Shown: positions 11,701 through 22,449 of the stretch, in pieces | Layout of the letters: every line of letters begins with the position of its first letter | Position numbering within the stretch: position 1 is the stretch's first letter | NCBI GenBank assembly: GCA_963920575.1 | Contig: OY986970.1 | Coordinates: forward strand, 19,230,170-19,294,169 | DNA from: Narthecium ossifragum | Lineage: Eukaryota; Streptophyta; Magnoliopsida; Dioscoreales; Nartheciaceae | Reading direction: 5' to 3' | DNA length: 64,000 nucleotides | The notes under the pieces: model-generated | What the model was told of the DNA's origin: nothing | The model's database searches: none | The model's input: only the letters and a program-made list of their open reading frames with translations | Made by a program: the position numbers and the translations under genes

Positions 11701-14083
11701 TGTGAGGACCTGCCCCTCTACCCCTGTGGCTCGTTGTAGACCGCAAGGGCAATTTGGTAAATTGCGCATTGTTGGTTTGTTTCACACCCGCGTGTGCACA
11801 CACTGGACTTGTATGTGTTAGTGTTTGTTTAGAATGGCTAGGTGGACCCGGGATCGAAAGATCCGGACTTGGGCTTGAGTTCTTGCCCAAGTTTAGCTTT
11901 CAGCACACAAAGGATCGATCCTCTCTGGCTAAGGGATCGATCCTCTTCGTGCCAGAAAGCCTTGTGAATCGTCTTGAAGGATCGATCCTTCGTTGAGGAA
12001 GGATCGATCATTTATAAGTCGGTTGGTTTTCTGCTTCACGAGGACGGCCGCCGTTGGCCGTCGCTCTCTCTTGTCAGAGGGGGAAGACTTCCCCTCCCCT
12101 TCTTTCACTTTTTCCCCTCTGTCCCGGCTGTCCCCTCCCCCCTTTTCCCTCCTTTTCTTCCCCTCTTCCTCCTCCTCCTTTCTTCTTCTTCTTCTCTTCT
12201 CTTCTCCCCCGTAGCTCTGCTCTTCCCCTGTTTTTCCGGCAGCCACCTTCCCCTCTTCCGTTCTCCCTCCTCCGACCATCAAATTGGGTGTTCTTTGGCT
12301 CGTTGGATTCGTGACAACGAGAGGAAGATCCCTGAAGTGGTTTGGAGGCTTGTTGGTGATCAAATCGCGGGGAATCAGCCGAGGAAAGCGCAGCTAGGTA
12401 GGGTTATACCTACTGATGTTTATTTCGGGTGTTCTTGAGATCTAGCCGTTGGATCTTGTTGATCCTTACTTTGTTGGTTTTCTCATGCCTTTTAGAATAA
12501 AGGATTTAAGTTTCATGTTAATCCGTTGAGATTTGAGTAGGTTTTATGCAAGCTTAGTCTCGGATTTCTGGTTTTCTGCTGTTCTTGAGAAACAGTCGGC
12601 TTGCGGCGAGTTTTTCGGCCGGCGAGTACATGATCTTGGCTTTTGATAAACATAAGCGTTGTAGAGCTATTCGTTATCTTTCCATTCCATCTTGTTTCAT
12701 AATTTTACGATTTTGCTACGATTTCTTAGGATTTGTTTACTGAAGGGCTGCGTTGCAGCAATTAATTGTTAAGTTAGTTGATTAGCGATTTTTGATTAGC
12801 GTTTTCCCGTTAATCCAACCGTTGGATGATTATGAAATTTGGATATGTTGATCATGATATATACACCTACTGGTGGCTAAGTTGGATCTTGAATTCGACG
12901 TCGTTTGGGTGTCGGATCGACGGGATCAATTAGCCCCTAAGTAGAGGCTTTGGGTGTTTTTGAATATAATATTATATTTCGGAATATAATATTATATTGT
13001 GTTTTGTTCATCATCGGTTTTTGGGGTTGCTTCCCGTTGCAGGAGTCCGCGGTTGACGGTTGCGGTACCGTCGTAATGCCGGGACCCGCTGCGGATCGGC
13101 TGGCAGCGGTTGGTGGTACCGCTGCATCGATCCAGTAGACTTATATGATGCTTGACATACTGTTGCATGCCTTTCCTATTATTTGTGTATGTCATAGCAT
13201 GCATTGTTGTTGTGTGCATTAGTTGCATTGGTTAGGGCGTGGGTGATCTTTGGGTCGCCGTCCCGAGGCTGGAAGCTCGGACTTAGCCCTAGGACCGGGG
13301 TTGGGTAGTTTGGACCCGGTTGGAATTGTGGTGTCCAGTCGATTCAATGATAGGCTTAGATGACTGGTACACTTGTGGCTTGATGATTGTAGAGGTCGTG
13401 TCGGCCTCGAGTCGGAGGCTGAGGTGTAGCCGGTGTTCCACTGTGTCGACTCTTGAGTGGTGGAAACGGCCCCCTCAGCGGTGCCATTTCCCGCCTGCAG
13501 TGCCAGTTACCTGCATGTGAGTCAGCAGTGTTTGTTGAGCTTACTGTGTGCTGCTCTTGGGCACCAGGGACACGCGGTGGGGTTATGGGACCCCTGTATA
13601 CACCCAAATCCTACTCGAGGGCGACACTCTTGCGTTTCCCTCTTCCTTCTGTGTGTCGTAGTGTAGATCCCTACTGAGCTTAGTGCTCACACCTACCCGG
13701 GCTGCGTTTGCAGGTGCAGGCGGCAGTTCTTCTTCTGTGGCCCCTACCGGGAAGTTGGTTGGCGGTGCGGCGGCGCCAGGTGGGCTTGAGAGGTGGTGAT
13801 CGTTTATTGCTTTTATACCCTAAGTTAGATAGTCTCCTACGGGAGTAATGTTGTATTTGAATCTTCCCCTCTCCGAGGATATGTATATTAACACTTTGAG
13901 TTTTAAATCTGTGGTTCGAGACTTGGCTATTTATAATATTGTGTTTTAATAGAGGGTGCTTTTGGTGAATTGCTAGGGAGACCAATAGGTTAGAGGGAAC
14001 CCTCATCGTTCTTTTTCTGCGTTGGTTAGGTTCCGGTTCGCGTCGCCTGGCCCGGTTGGGCTTTCGCGGGTCGGGGCGCAACA
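11701..14083 (+). mobile_element. Nested solo LTR, family B
   Basis: Starts TGTGAGGACC and ends GCGCAACA, with a perfect 5-bp duplication ACCAG (11696-11700 and 14084-14088). Length 2383 bp. It is the same family as the LTR it sits in, so it is a younger insertion of a relative. It contains GATCGATC-type palindromes, a C/T-rich tract (12080-12270) and a block shared with other LTRs near 13676-13717. No gene is present; the long frames in the C/T-rich tract are compositional. Confidence 0.88.
11905..12014. repeat. GATCGATC palindrome cluster
   Basis: Four AGGATCGATC-type palindromes within 110 bases, paired as inverted copies around CTCTCTGGCTAAGG and TTCGTTGAGGAA. Equivalent clusters lie at 11306-11412 and 14128-14362 in the outer LTR. 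Confidence 0.7.
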
Positions 14084-14127
14084 ACCAGACCCCAAGGTTT
14101 TATGGGATTTTGTAGATTTTTCCGACA

Positions 14128-14362
14128 TGATTGATCATTTCTGAGGAAGGATCGATCATTCTTGGGGCGTCATGCCTAGCTCGTGCATGATCGATCTTCT
14201 AGTGAAAGAAGATCGATCTTTTGCTTGGCGGCATGGACGAGGTCCTTGGTCACTAAGATGATCGATCTTCCTTGAGGGAAGATCGATCCCTTTCTGCTTG
14301 ATGGGGATGGAACCTTCCCATCACTAGAAAGATCGATCATTTCCCTTAGACATGATCGATCC
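14128..14362. repeat. GATCGATC palindrome cluster in the outer LTR
   Basis: Repeated GATCGATCTT, GATCGATCAT and similar 8-10 base palindromes spaced 15-40 bases apart, several forming stem-loops such as GATCGATCTTCTAG..GAAGATCGATC. They belong to the second part of the outer family B LTR. Confidence 0.7.
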
Positions 14363-15612
14363 TCTTGGTCGCAGGGGGGTGTTTTCGTCGGATTTTGCCC
14401 GCGGGGTTGTGTACGCGGTTTTCTTTACCACTTTATAACTTGTACATATACTTGAGCATGTTAGCCACATAATGAGAGGTAGTGGTGAACCGGGAGAGTG
14501 ACGACTCCCGGGATGTGTAGATAACATGTTGTAATGTTAGTCTTGTTTGTCGGGGTTGCTTCCGGTAGCATGTTGTCTCTTTGTGGACTGGCTGTAGTTG
14601 GTGGGGTTACCACTATAGCAGTCCCTTGGCTTGTATTATCTGTTCACCACCCCGGGCCGACAGGGTGCCGAGCCCAGACCTTGTTTATTTAATTGTCACA
14701 TATGTTGCATGCTTATCTGCTTTCCTACGTGTGTTCATAGCATATATCTGGTTGTGCATTAGCTGCATAAGGTTAGGGCGTGGGCGATCTGTGGTATCGC
14801 CGTCCTGAGTCTTGAAGCTTGGATTTAGCCTTAGGACCGAGGTTGGGTAGCTTGGTCCAGGTTTGAATGGTGGTGTTCAGTCGATTTTGATGATAGGCCT
14901 AGATGACTTAAACACATGTTGATCGATGATTTAGAGGTCGTGTCGGCCTTGAGCCGGGTGCTGAGGTGTAGCCGGTGTTCGGTGATCTAAGACTCTTGGG
15001 TAGAGGGTGTGCCTACTCAGCGGTGCTATTTCTTGCCGGCAGTGTTGGTTTCCTGCTTGTGAGTATGCAGTGTTGGTTTCCTATGTTCAGGGACACTCGG
15101 TGGGGTTATGGGACCCTTGTGTACACCCAGACCTTGCTAGAGGGCGACAGTGTTGCGTTGCCCTCTGCCTTCTGTGAGTCGTAGTATAGTTTCCCTGCTG
15201 AGCTTAGTTGCTCACTCCTACCCGGGTTGCGTTTTACAGGTGCAGGCGATAGCTCCTCTTCGGTAGCCCCTACGGGGCAGTTGGTCAGCGGTGCGGTGGT
15301 ACCAGGCGAAGTCTAAAGAGTGGTGATCTTCTGTCTTCCGAACCTTGGTTTAGTTAGCCTCCTACGGGAGTGTATAAATGTTTGTAACTGATTTTCCCTC
15401 TTCGAGGTTTTGTAGACTTGTACTTTGGAATTGTAATATTTGAGTTTGAGGTTTCTGTTTATGTTAGTATTGTTAATTGAGGGTGTTTAATGAATTGCTT
15501 AAGGAGAACAAGAGGTTAGAGGGAACCCTCGCCATAATTTTGGCAGTTAGTTAGGTTCCGGTTCACGTCCCTGGCCCGGTTGGGCTTTTGCGGGTCGGGG
15601 CGCTACTTGGAT

Positions 15613-16132
15613 CGGCGGCAAGGGTACCTCGTCAGAGCTTTGGACTGGCAGAGGAGAGTTCGTTGGGAGGTGGGGAGTCGATCCGCGGAGTTGGATCGTC
15701 GGATCTGGAGACGTGGGAGGCGAGAAGGAGAGGGGCGGTGCTGGTTCACTCGGAGAAGACGAGCCCCTGCCTGCCCCAAAACTCCTTCATCACGACTCCT
15801 CCTCCTTCGCCGCCTGAGAGGACCAACCGCTCGAGGTGCCTTGTGACCCATTCTACATCGTACGATTAAGCAACGACATCATCGACCCGCCAGAGCTCGA
15901 CACGGAGATCTTCGAGCTTGTAGCGGGAGGGTTTGGGCGTCGAGGAAGGAAGATTCAGCGTCGGGGTGATTGGAGAGGCCGAGGTCAGTGAGTTTTAAGG
16001 TGGTGGCAGTGCCGGTTGTGAGGGGAGGAGGAGCTCAAGGTGGGGTTGTGGTGGAGGAGGGTCGTTGAGGTCCTGGGCGACGTTGGATGAGGTCAAGGAG
16101 GCATCGGATTTAACGTTGGAAGGGGAGGTTTC
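15613..16132. other. GC-rich tract, no supported gene
   Basis: DNA that lay to the right of the outer LTR insertion site. Frames of 82-93 codons exist on both strands, all Arg/Gly/Ser-rich and without a known motif. Confidence 0.35.
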
Positions 16133-17031
16133 TGTCACGCCCCGACCTAGAAAATCCATCCAGATCAGGGAATGAGCAACCTAAACCTATTAAATCATCA
16201 ATGGACGCAAAAATTTCGACAGAGCCTCCTCTATAATTCTTACACAAGGAACCTGTAGAATTTCTAATATTCATGATAAATTTAAGCAATTAGATCAAGA
16301 GGGCAGAAATGTAGATTTACAACTACTATCGTTATTACAAACCCAATTTGAACATTTAGATAAACATCATTCCACATTAATATCAAAATCAAAGTTACAC
16401 AATCTGTCCTCAAATAAGAAGCATAAGTTCCCAAGATTTAAATGCATCAAATAAATGTAAAATACTGAATTGAGCCTTCTAATCTGCCAACAACCTCAAA
16501 GTCCACCTGAAGTAGAAGCGCCTCCGAGAGTTGATCCGTCTGGGACAACTGAAGTGGAAGGGACGGCGCCTGCACCTACAAAACGCAGCTCAGGTAGGGT
16601 GAGCATAAAGCCCAGTAGGGTTCAACACTACGACACTCTCAAGGAAAGGGTAAAACTGTAACTGTATCCACTTTCGTCAAGGCTAAGTATGCCAAGAGGC
16701 TAACCCTAGCCTCGTCGATTCCCTAAGGGCTCCTATCCAGGTCCCACCCTCACCCAACAACTAGGGGAAACAACACAACTATGGGCTCCTGTCAAAGTTC
16801 CACCCTGCCCAGTCTCAATACCACCATCCCTCGTGGGGACATAATTCACGGACATCGACATCCATATCTAGCACTTGGAGCGAAAGTAGACACGACCTCT
16901 ACACCTCCATATCATAATTCAAATGAGCATATTTAGGTTGCAACCTCGATCAACACAAGATCATAACCACACAATATCGACCTAGTCCTCCTACCCATAC
17001 CTCAGTCCTAGAGTTAGATCCGAGCTACCCG
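16133..17031 (-). mobile_element. Partial antisense LTR related to families A and B
   Basis: Begins TGTCACGCCCCGACC, the reverse complement of an LTR terminus like GGTCGGGGTGTGACA. The block TGCACCTACAAAACGCAGC..AGGTAGG at 16571-16620 is the reverse of one seen in all other family A and B LTRs here. It is cut off at 17031 by the plus-strand LTR that starts there, and I see no continuation beyond 21855. Confidence 0.7.
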
Positions 17032-19653
17032 TGTGAGGACCCATACCTCCAACCTAGTCCGACCGCGTTAGGTCGGGGGTCTGGGTTTGTGGTTTGGCCC
17101 GGTTGGCCTTGGGATGCGATCGGTTGATCGCATCGCTGTTTTTGACCCCAGTGGCATTTTGGTAAATATGCTCCCTGGTGGTTAGTTTCACACCCGCGTT
17201 GCACACATGGCCTTTGATTGATGTATGTGTTTGATTAGAACCTTGAGGGTGCTTCCGATCGGAAGATCGGAGCTCGATCGGGAGAGATCGAATCGGACGG
17301 CTGTGATGGATTCCAGCTTTCTATTTAAGCTCATTCTTTTTCTTTCTTTCCTTCTTTCTTCCCCTGCCGTTCTCTTCTCTCTTCTCTCTCTCTCTCCTGT
17401 GGCTGAGCTAGGGCTCGGAGGTGCGGCTTTCAAGGAGCGGATTCCAGCGATCGGAGTTGGGGGATGCGTGGAGGAGCTGCCCTATCTCATCAAGTAGGTG
17501 TTTCTACCTCGATCTTAGGATCGGGTTCTCCTAGGATAGGTTTAATGCCTTTTCGCTGTAGGAGTACTTATTAGAATGTTATGTAACTTGTAGCATGTGT
17601 GTTGTGGACGATTTCGAGTATTCCTACCTCGCGATTTCTGTATTTGATCGGTTGAATCTCGTATTATCGTCGTTTATCGGTTTTCAGCCATTTTAAACTA
17701 AATTGGTGATTTAACCGTCAAAAATATGATTTCTTTGCACCATTGGATTCCCCATCATTAGTTACACATGTTTGCAAAGTTTCATCGAATTCCAACTTGA
17801 ATTGATCCTTGAAATCCAAGAAATTGGATTTCCGGCACTGTTATGATGAACTGTGCCTAAGGCCCGACGGTCGATCGGTGGATCGACCGTCAAGCGTTGA
17901 TACGCTCTTTCGGGGCCTGACGGTCGACCGTCGGATCGACCGTCGCATCGTCCGTCAGGCTCTGTCGGGATTTTGGCCTCCCACGGTCGATGCACCGATC
18001 GACAGTGGGCTTCCTCTTTGTTTTCATCCCGCCTCACGGTCGACCGTCGGATCGACCGTCGCATCGTTCGTGAGGCTCTGTCTCGTTTTGGGCTTCCCAC
18101 GGTCGATGCACCGATCGACCGTCACCCATGTGGTTTTCCCTGTTTTGGCCTCACGGTCGACCGTGACATCGACCGTGGCCTCACGGTCGACCGTCGGATC
18201 GACCGTCACATCGACCGTGGGCCCTTGAACATGGTTTTCTGGTCTTTCTTGAATGGCTTTCAATCGTGATTGATTTTTAAACATGTTGGGAGGTTTACAA
18301 GTGAATTTTGTAGAGTTTTCAAAGGATTTCTATCGAGTTTGAGGATCGATTCGAGTAATTCCCTTTTTGGGCAAATTTATGATTTTGATTGGATTTAATA
18401 GATGTTGGATTGTGGTTAAATGTTTATTTGATTGCCTAACCATTAGCTAGCTATGAATGTTAGCTAATGAGGAATTGTGGAACCTTAGCCTCTTGCCGGC
18501 GTGTGCCGAGGGCTATTGTATAACTGTGGCCAGTTACCTGCGGGTAACTGTGGAACCTTAGTCTGTTAGGTGCAAGAGGGCACTGAAGACTATTGTATAT
18601 ATGTATTTAATGCTTTGCTCAGATCTGTGTTGGTTAGCATAGTTCATTTGTGTTTGGGGCCCTTGCTATGCTTACCCTTTTGGCTAGCTTTAAGCTATGC
18701 CTAGCACTGTATAATTGATGACATCTTGTTGCATACTTATATCTTGTTATCTGTGCCTGAGCATTGCACGCATCTTGTTTGCATTAGAGGCATATGAGGT
18801 TAGGCGGGCGATGGGTTGATCGCCGATCCGAGGCTCTCAGGTAGCTCGGATCTAGCCTTAGGACCGCGGCTGGGTAGTCAGGATTAGGGTGTGATTGTTT
18901 GATCAGAATCTCATGTTATTGAGGATGCACGCTAGTTGACTCTGATCATTGCTTGAGGTTTAGAGGTCGTGTTGGTCTCCCAAGGCCAAGTGCTAAGGAT
19001 GGTTGTCGATGTGTTCCCGACGTGGTTCCCCAAGGCATGGTATTCCTGCTTGGGTAAGGGTGATCCTGCATGGTACTGTTTCCCTGTTAGTGCTTAGGGT
19101 GATCTTGGTAACATGTACAAGAGAGAGGTTCATGACAGGAGCCCTTGGGACATCGATGGGGTTATGGGACTCGTGGCATCCGTTAGACTTGAGCGGGGAG
19201 ACAACACTGTTGTTGTTTTCCTCCCTTCAGTGTGCCGTAGAGTAGAACCCTACTGAGCTTATCGCTCACTCCTACCCGGGCTGCGTTTGCAGGTGCATGC
19301 GCCAGTTCTTCTTCAGTAGAGCCGGCGGGATCAGCTTTTGGAGGCGCGACTACATCCAGAGGTGCTTGAGGTTGCTCTAGGAAGATTGTTGTACTTTGGC
19401 AGTTTTGTAAATTGTAAACATTTCGAGGACTTTTGGGATTAATGTATTATATCTTTTCCTTGGAGGATTTTGTATCTAATGTTGAATAGTACAACTTGAT
19501 GTATATATGAATTGAATTACTGTTTCACCTCTGGAATATAAATTGTTTAAGTTTATCTATAATTCCGTATTGTATCGCGCCATTTGGAGATGAATAGTGT
19601 AGGTTTCCCCTCACGCCTCGGCTCGGATGGGTTTTCTGGGTCGGGGTGTGACA
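17032..19653 (+). mobile_element. 5' LTR of a gypsy element, family A
   Basis: Starts TGTGAGGACCC and ends GGGGTGTGACA, and is a diverged sister of the solo LTR at 2157-4628. It is followed at once by a primer binding site, so it is a 5' LTR rather than a solo LTR. It contains the palindromic repeat block (17860-18225) and the conserved TACCCGGGCTGCGTTTGCAG block (19255-19293). At 2622 bp it is long for an LTR. No 3' LTR lies in the window. Confidence 0.88.
17860..18225. repeat. Palindromic tandem repeat inside LTR family A
   Basis: Equivalent to 2990-3365 but with better preserved units: CGGTCGACCGTCGGATCGAC followed by CGTCGCATCG and TGAGGCTCTGTC recur at about 120-base spacing. Both orientations of CGACCGT are present, so the transcript could fold into several hairpins. 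Confidence 0.8.
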
Positions 19654-19655
19654 AC

Positions 19656-19668
19656 TTGGTATCAGAGC
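19656..19668 (+). other. Primer binding site for tRNA-Met
   Basis: TTGGTATCAGAGC, two bases after the LTR end. It is complementary to the 3' end of the plant initiator methionine tRNA, the usual primer for minus-strand synthesis in many plant LTR retrotransposons. Confidence 0.88.
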
Positions 19669-21855
19669 AGGCTGTAGGTCCCAGGGATAGGATTAGGCTT
19701 GCGGTTAAGGTTTTGAGTGTGGAATGGGATAGTTCTAGGTCTAGAACATCCTTGCATGTCTGTTTGCGATTGTGTGTGACGTGCTTATCTATCTGTTTGC
19801 TGTTGTGTTTTGCTGCTTCCCGGTTGTGTCATGACATCTCAGGGGGAGATGTACATGCGCACCGGTGTCGTCCGTTCCCTCGCCTGACAGCGTCTCCCCC
19901 CGTGCTGGAGAAGAGCGAGTAGGGATTGGACGTGTGTCGTCTTTGTACTTTCGAAATTTCGAGAGGTGAACCTGCTAGGGTTCAGAGACGGTGTTGGAGA
20001 TCCTTCGACAGTAGAGGACTGATTGAAGGAGGTGACCCGGATCCCGGATGTTTTGGACATTCTGGAGGATCGCTTGCTTGGGAAGCTGTTGTTTTCTTGC
20101 CTTCCCAGGAAGCGATTCGTAGTGGCCACTAGGGACACTATTGGTTGTGTGTTGGGAACAGTTCGCGTACTGTTCTCTGGCATCTACCCTTGGAGGGTGG
20201 TGCAGTTGGGAGTACCCTTCTCTGGTTTTGGGTACTCGCACCACGTGGCGACACGTGGGTTGGCTGGTTCATCTGGCACGGTGTGCTAGGGCGACAGCAG
20301 GGTGCACCCTGGACTGTGTGCTAGCTACTGAGACAGGTGACTGGAGGGTTGACACCGGGCAGTTGGCCGGTGGTCGTGGTGAGTTTCGGGGTTGTCTTTC
20401 CTGCTTCTGGGGAACGACAGGGTAGTCGTTGGTAGAGGCAGTGGTTTCAGCATCAGCAACAATTGTGGCAGCAGCAGCGTCGTGCCGGTCCTTTGAGAGG
20501 TAGCCTGAACCGCCATACTGAGAGGGATTCCACCGAGTGCTCGAGTGCTAGCCGCCGGGTGTCCTTCCGCCAACGGTGCTGGTTGCGAGGGGCGCTGGGC
20601 GCTTACCGCAGAGCAGTCGGGCGTGACGCACGGCGTGGGCCAGAGCGGTGGACTAGTGCCTCAGTTGGGGCAGGTACCTTGGGCAGACGCGGGAATTCAG
20701 ATTCCAGTTAGAGGCTTGCTGGAGTAGCTTCAGCAGCAGCCAGTTTCAGAGCCGCCAGCTTCAACTTTCAGCTTTCAGCTTCAGCCTTCAGCTTTCGGAG
20801 CTTCTCGCAGCTTGCGATTTCCCTGTGGCTCTGGGCTTTCCCTTTGTGACTCGTTCCCGTGTGGCCGGGTTGGCTTGGGACTGGAGTCGGGTGTGGCTTT
20901 GAGAGTAGCCACAGATTGGGACAAGAGCTTGGGTTAGTTGCTCTTGTCGGGGTGTTTGCTAGAGGCTGGAGACCTCTAGGTGTCCGTCGCCCACGTGTGG
21001 TGCACGTTGGGGTTCGACGGCTTCCTCGATTGCGTCGGTTGGCCGCGCGCCGGGTTGTGCTTCTTTGGCCGTGCGAAGGTGTCGTGGGTACACCTGACAG
21101 CGTTGTTTTGCTTTCGTTGAAGGTCGCTGGTTGGCGCGCCTTCTGGTGGTCGAGAGCTGGGGTTTGTTCACCGGCTTGTGGTGAACTCCCTCCCCGTTGT
21201 TTACGAGGGTGCTCTAGAGAGCAGCTTCCCCTCGTGTTGTGTTGTTGTTTGTGCAGCTGTCCTTTCTGATTGTCACCTTCGCGGGACACCGAGTTCGAGG
21301 TCGAGGTTCCTTTGGGCGTTGTTGAGCGTTGCGAGTTTGCATGTGGGTGCCAGCAGCATTTGGAGAGTCGAGGACTCAGTTGGCCGAGTTGGTAGCTCAG
21401 GACTTCGTTCGCCCAAGTGTGTTACCTCAGAGTGTGTTCCGGTTCTCATTGTGGATGGTTCCCTCCATAGATGCATGGACTTCAGAAGGTTAGACAGTGT
21501 TGCAGCACAAAGTATGCGCCCGCTGCGGTGTAACGATGATGGATTAGCAGTTGAGAGACTCGTCGACTCCTTCAGAGTTTGACCTTCGCATCGACTACAC
21601 CAGCTGAGGATTCGGGATTGCGACATCCCAGAGACAGCCTCCCGTACGAGGTACGGACCGTACGAGTTCATAGTGATGCCGTTCAGTCTGACGAACGCAC
21701 CAGCAGCTTTCACAGATCTAATGTGGAGGATCTTCAGGCCGTATCCTGATCAGTTGCAGTGGCGTCGTCGACATCATCATATCTACTGACGCGTTGAGGA
21801 GGAGCACGAGCGATGTTTGGCGTTTGCATCACAGCTGCCGAGGGTGTATCGGCGT
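19669..21855 (+). mobile_element. Decayed internal region of the gypsy element
   Basis: Sequence between the primer site and the point where retroelement similarity stops. Apart from the reverse transcriptase remnant at its right end I cannot recognise gag or protease; frames are short and interrupted on both strands. The rest of pol, the integrase and the 3' LTR are missing, so the element is truncated at about 21855. Confidence 0.65.
21600..21850 (+). pseudogene. Ty3-gypsy reverse transcriptase fragment
   Basis: Starting at 21601, one frame reads [20 protein letters not shown], then [20 protein letters not shown], then [12 protein letters not shown], matching the finger/palm region of Ty3-gypsy reverse transcriptase (usual form YEF.VMPFGLTNAPA.F). 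A shift follows and VEEEHERCLAFASQL appears in another frame. The YxDD active site that should lie between them is lost. It is a short dead fragment. Confidence 0.88.
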
Positions 21856-22449
21856 TAAAAATATATCTTTGTTTTTTTAGTTAAGCTTTACCTTTTGCTT
21901 ACAGGGGCAAATGAACTATATTTACAACAAATTTGGGGCTGATAAGAATCTGAGACCAAACCCATTACACCGTAAGGTACCAACCACCCAGAGCTACTCA
22001 AGGGCTTAAAGATAGATCTCAATGAGTGGAATAGCATAAAAACAGGGCAAGTACCAGAGAACCACTTTCCTGCTCAACACCAAGATAGCTATCACAAATT
22101 ACCAACCACGAAAACGGACACGATTGAAACTGTAAATTGATAACTAACAACAGATTATAGGTATTTGAATTCATCTGACAAACATAAATTGGGATGCTCA
22201 TTGTGCTTGAAGAGCACCTTGTACTTGAAGAACATCAGTTTCAATGTGCTCTTCAAGATGAAGTTAATACAGAAGCACCGCTAACGCCATCATATGATAA
22301 ATATAAAGGAGCATCTACTGGGTGGTCCCCTTATGTTGAACCTAATGAATTAGGACCCCAGAAATGCATTTGTTCAAGAGTAAAAGATTAACCAATAACT
22401 TGCCAACAGTTTATGTCCTAGGGCAACAATCTATACGAGCCTGCTTCCG
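21856..22449. other. Downstream of the Di19 gene; one unrecognised small frame
   Basis: This probably includes the 3' untranslated region of the Di19 gene, read on the minus strand. On the plus strand 22194-22391 encodes 65 residues including TEAPLTPSYDKYKG and WSPYVEPNELGPQKC, which looks protein-like in composition, but I do not recognise it and it has no visible promoter or splice partners. Confidence 0.3.

Larger units (their letters stand above)
9586..15607 (+). mobile_element. Outer solo LTR, family B (interrupted twice)
   Basis: Starts TGTGAGGACC and ends GGGGCGCTACT, where ACT stands for an expected ACA. The flanks carry a perfect 5-bp duplication, TGGAT (9581-9585 and 15608-15612), so both ends belong to one insertion. 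Two later insertions split it: an antisense LTR at 9644-11082 and a second family B LTR at 11701-14083. Removing them and their duplications leaves about 2.19 kb. A TATA-like TATAAAAT lies near 11430. The start is similar to family A (TGTGAGGACC), so A and B are distant relatives. Confidence 0.85.

Noticed and set aside
20325..21713. Several 80-170 codon frames on both strands
   Set aside because: Inside the decayed gypsy interior; only the short reverse transcriptase piece at the right end is recognisable.
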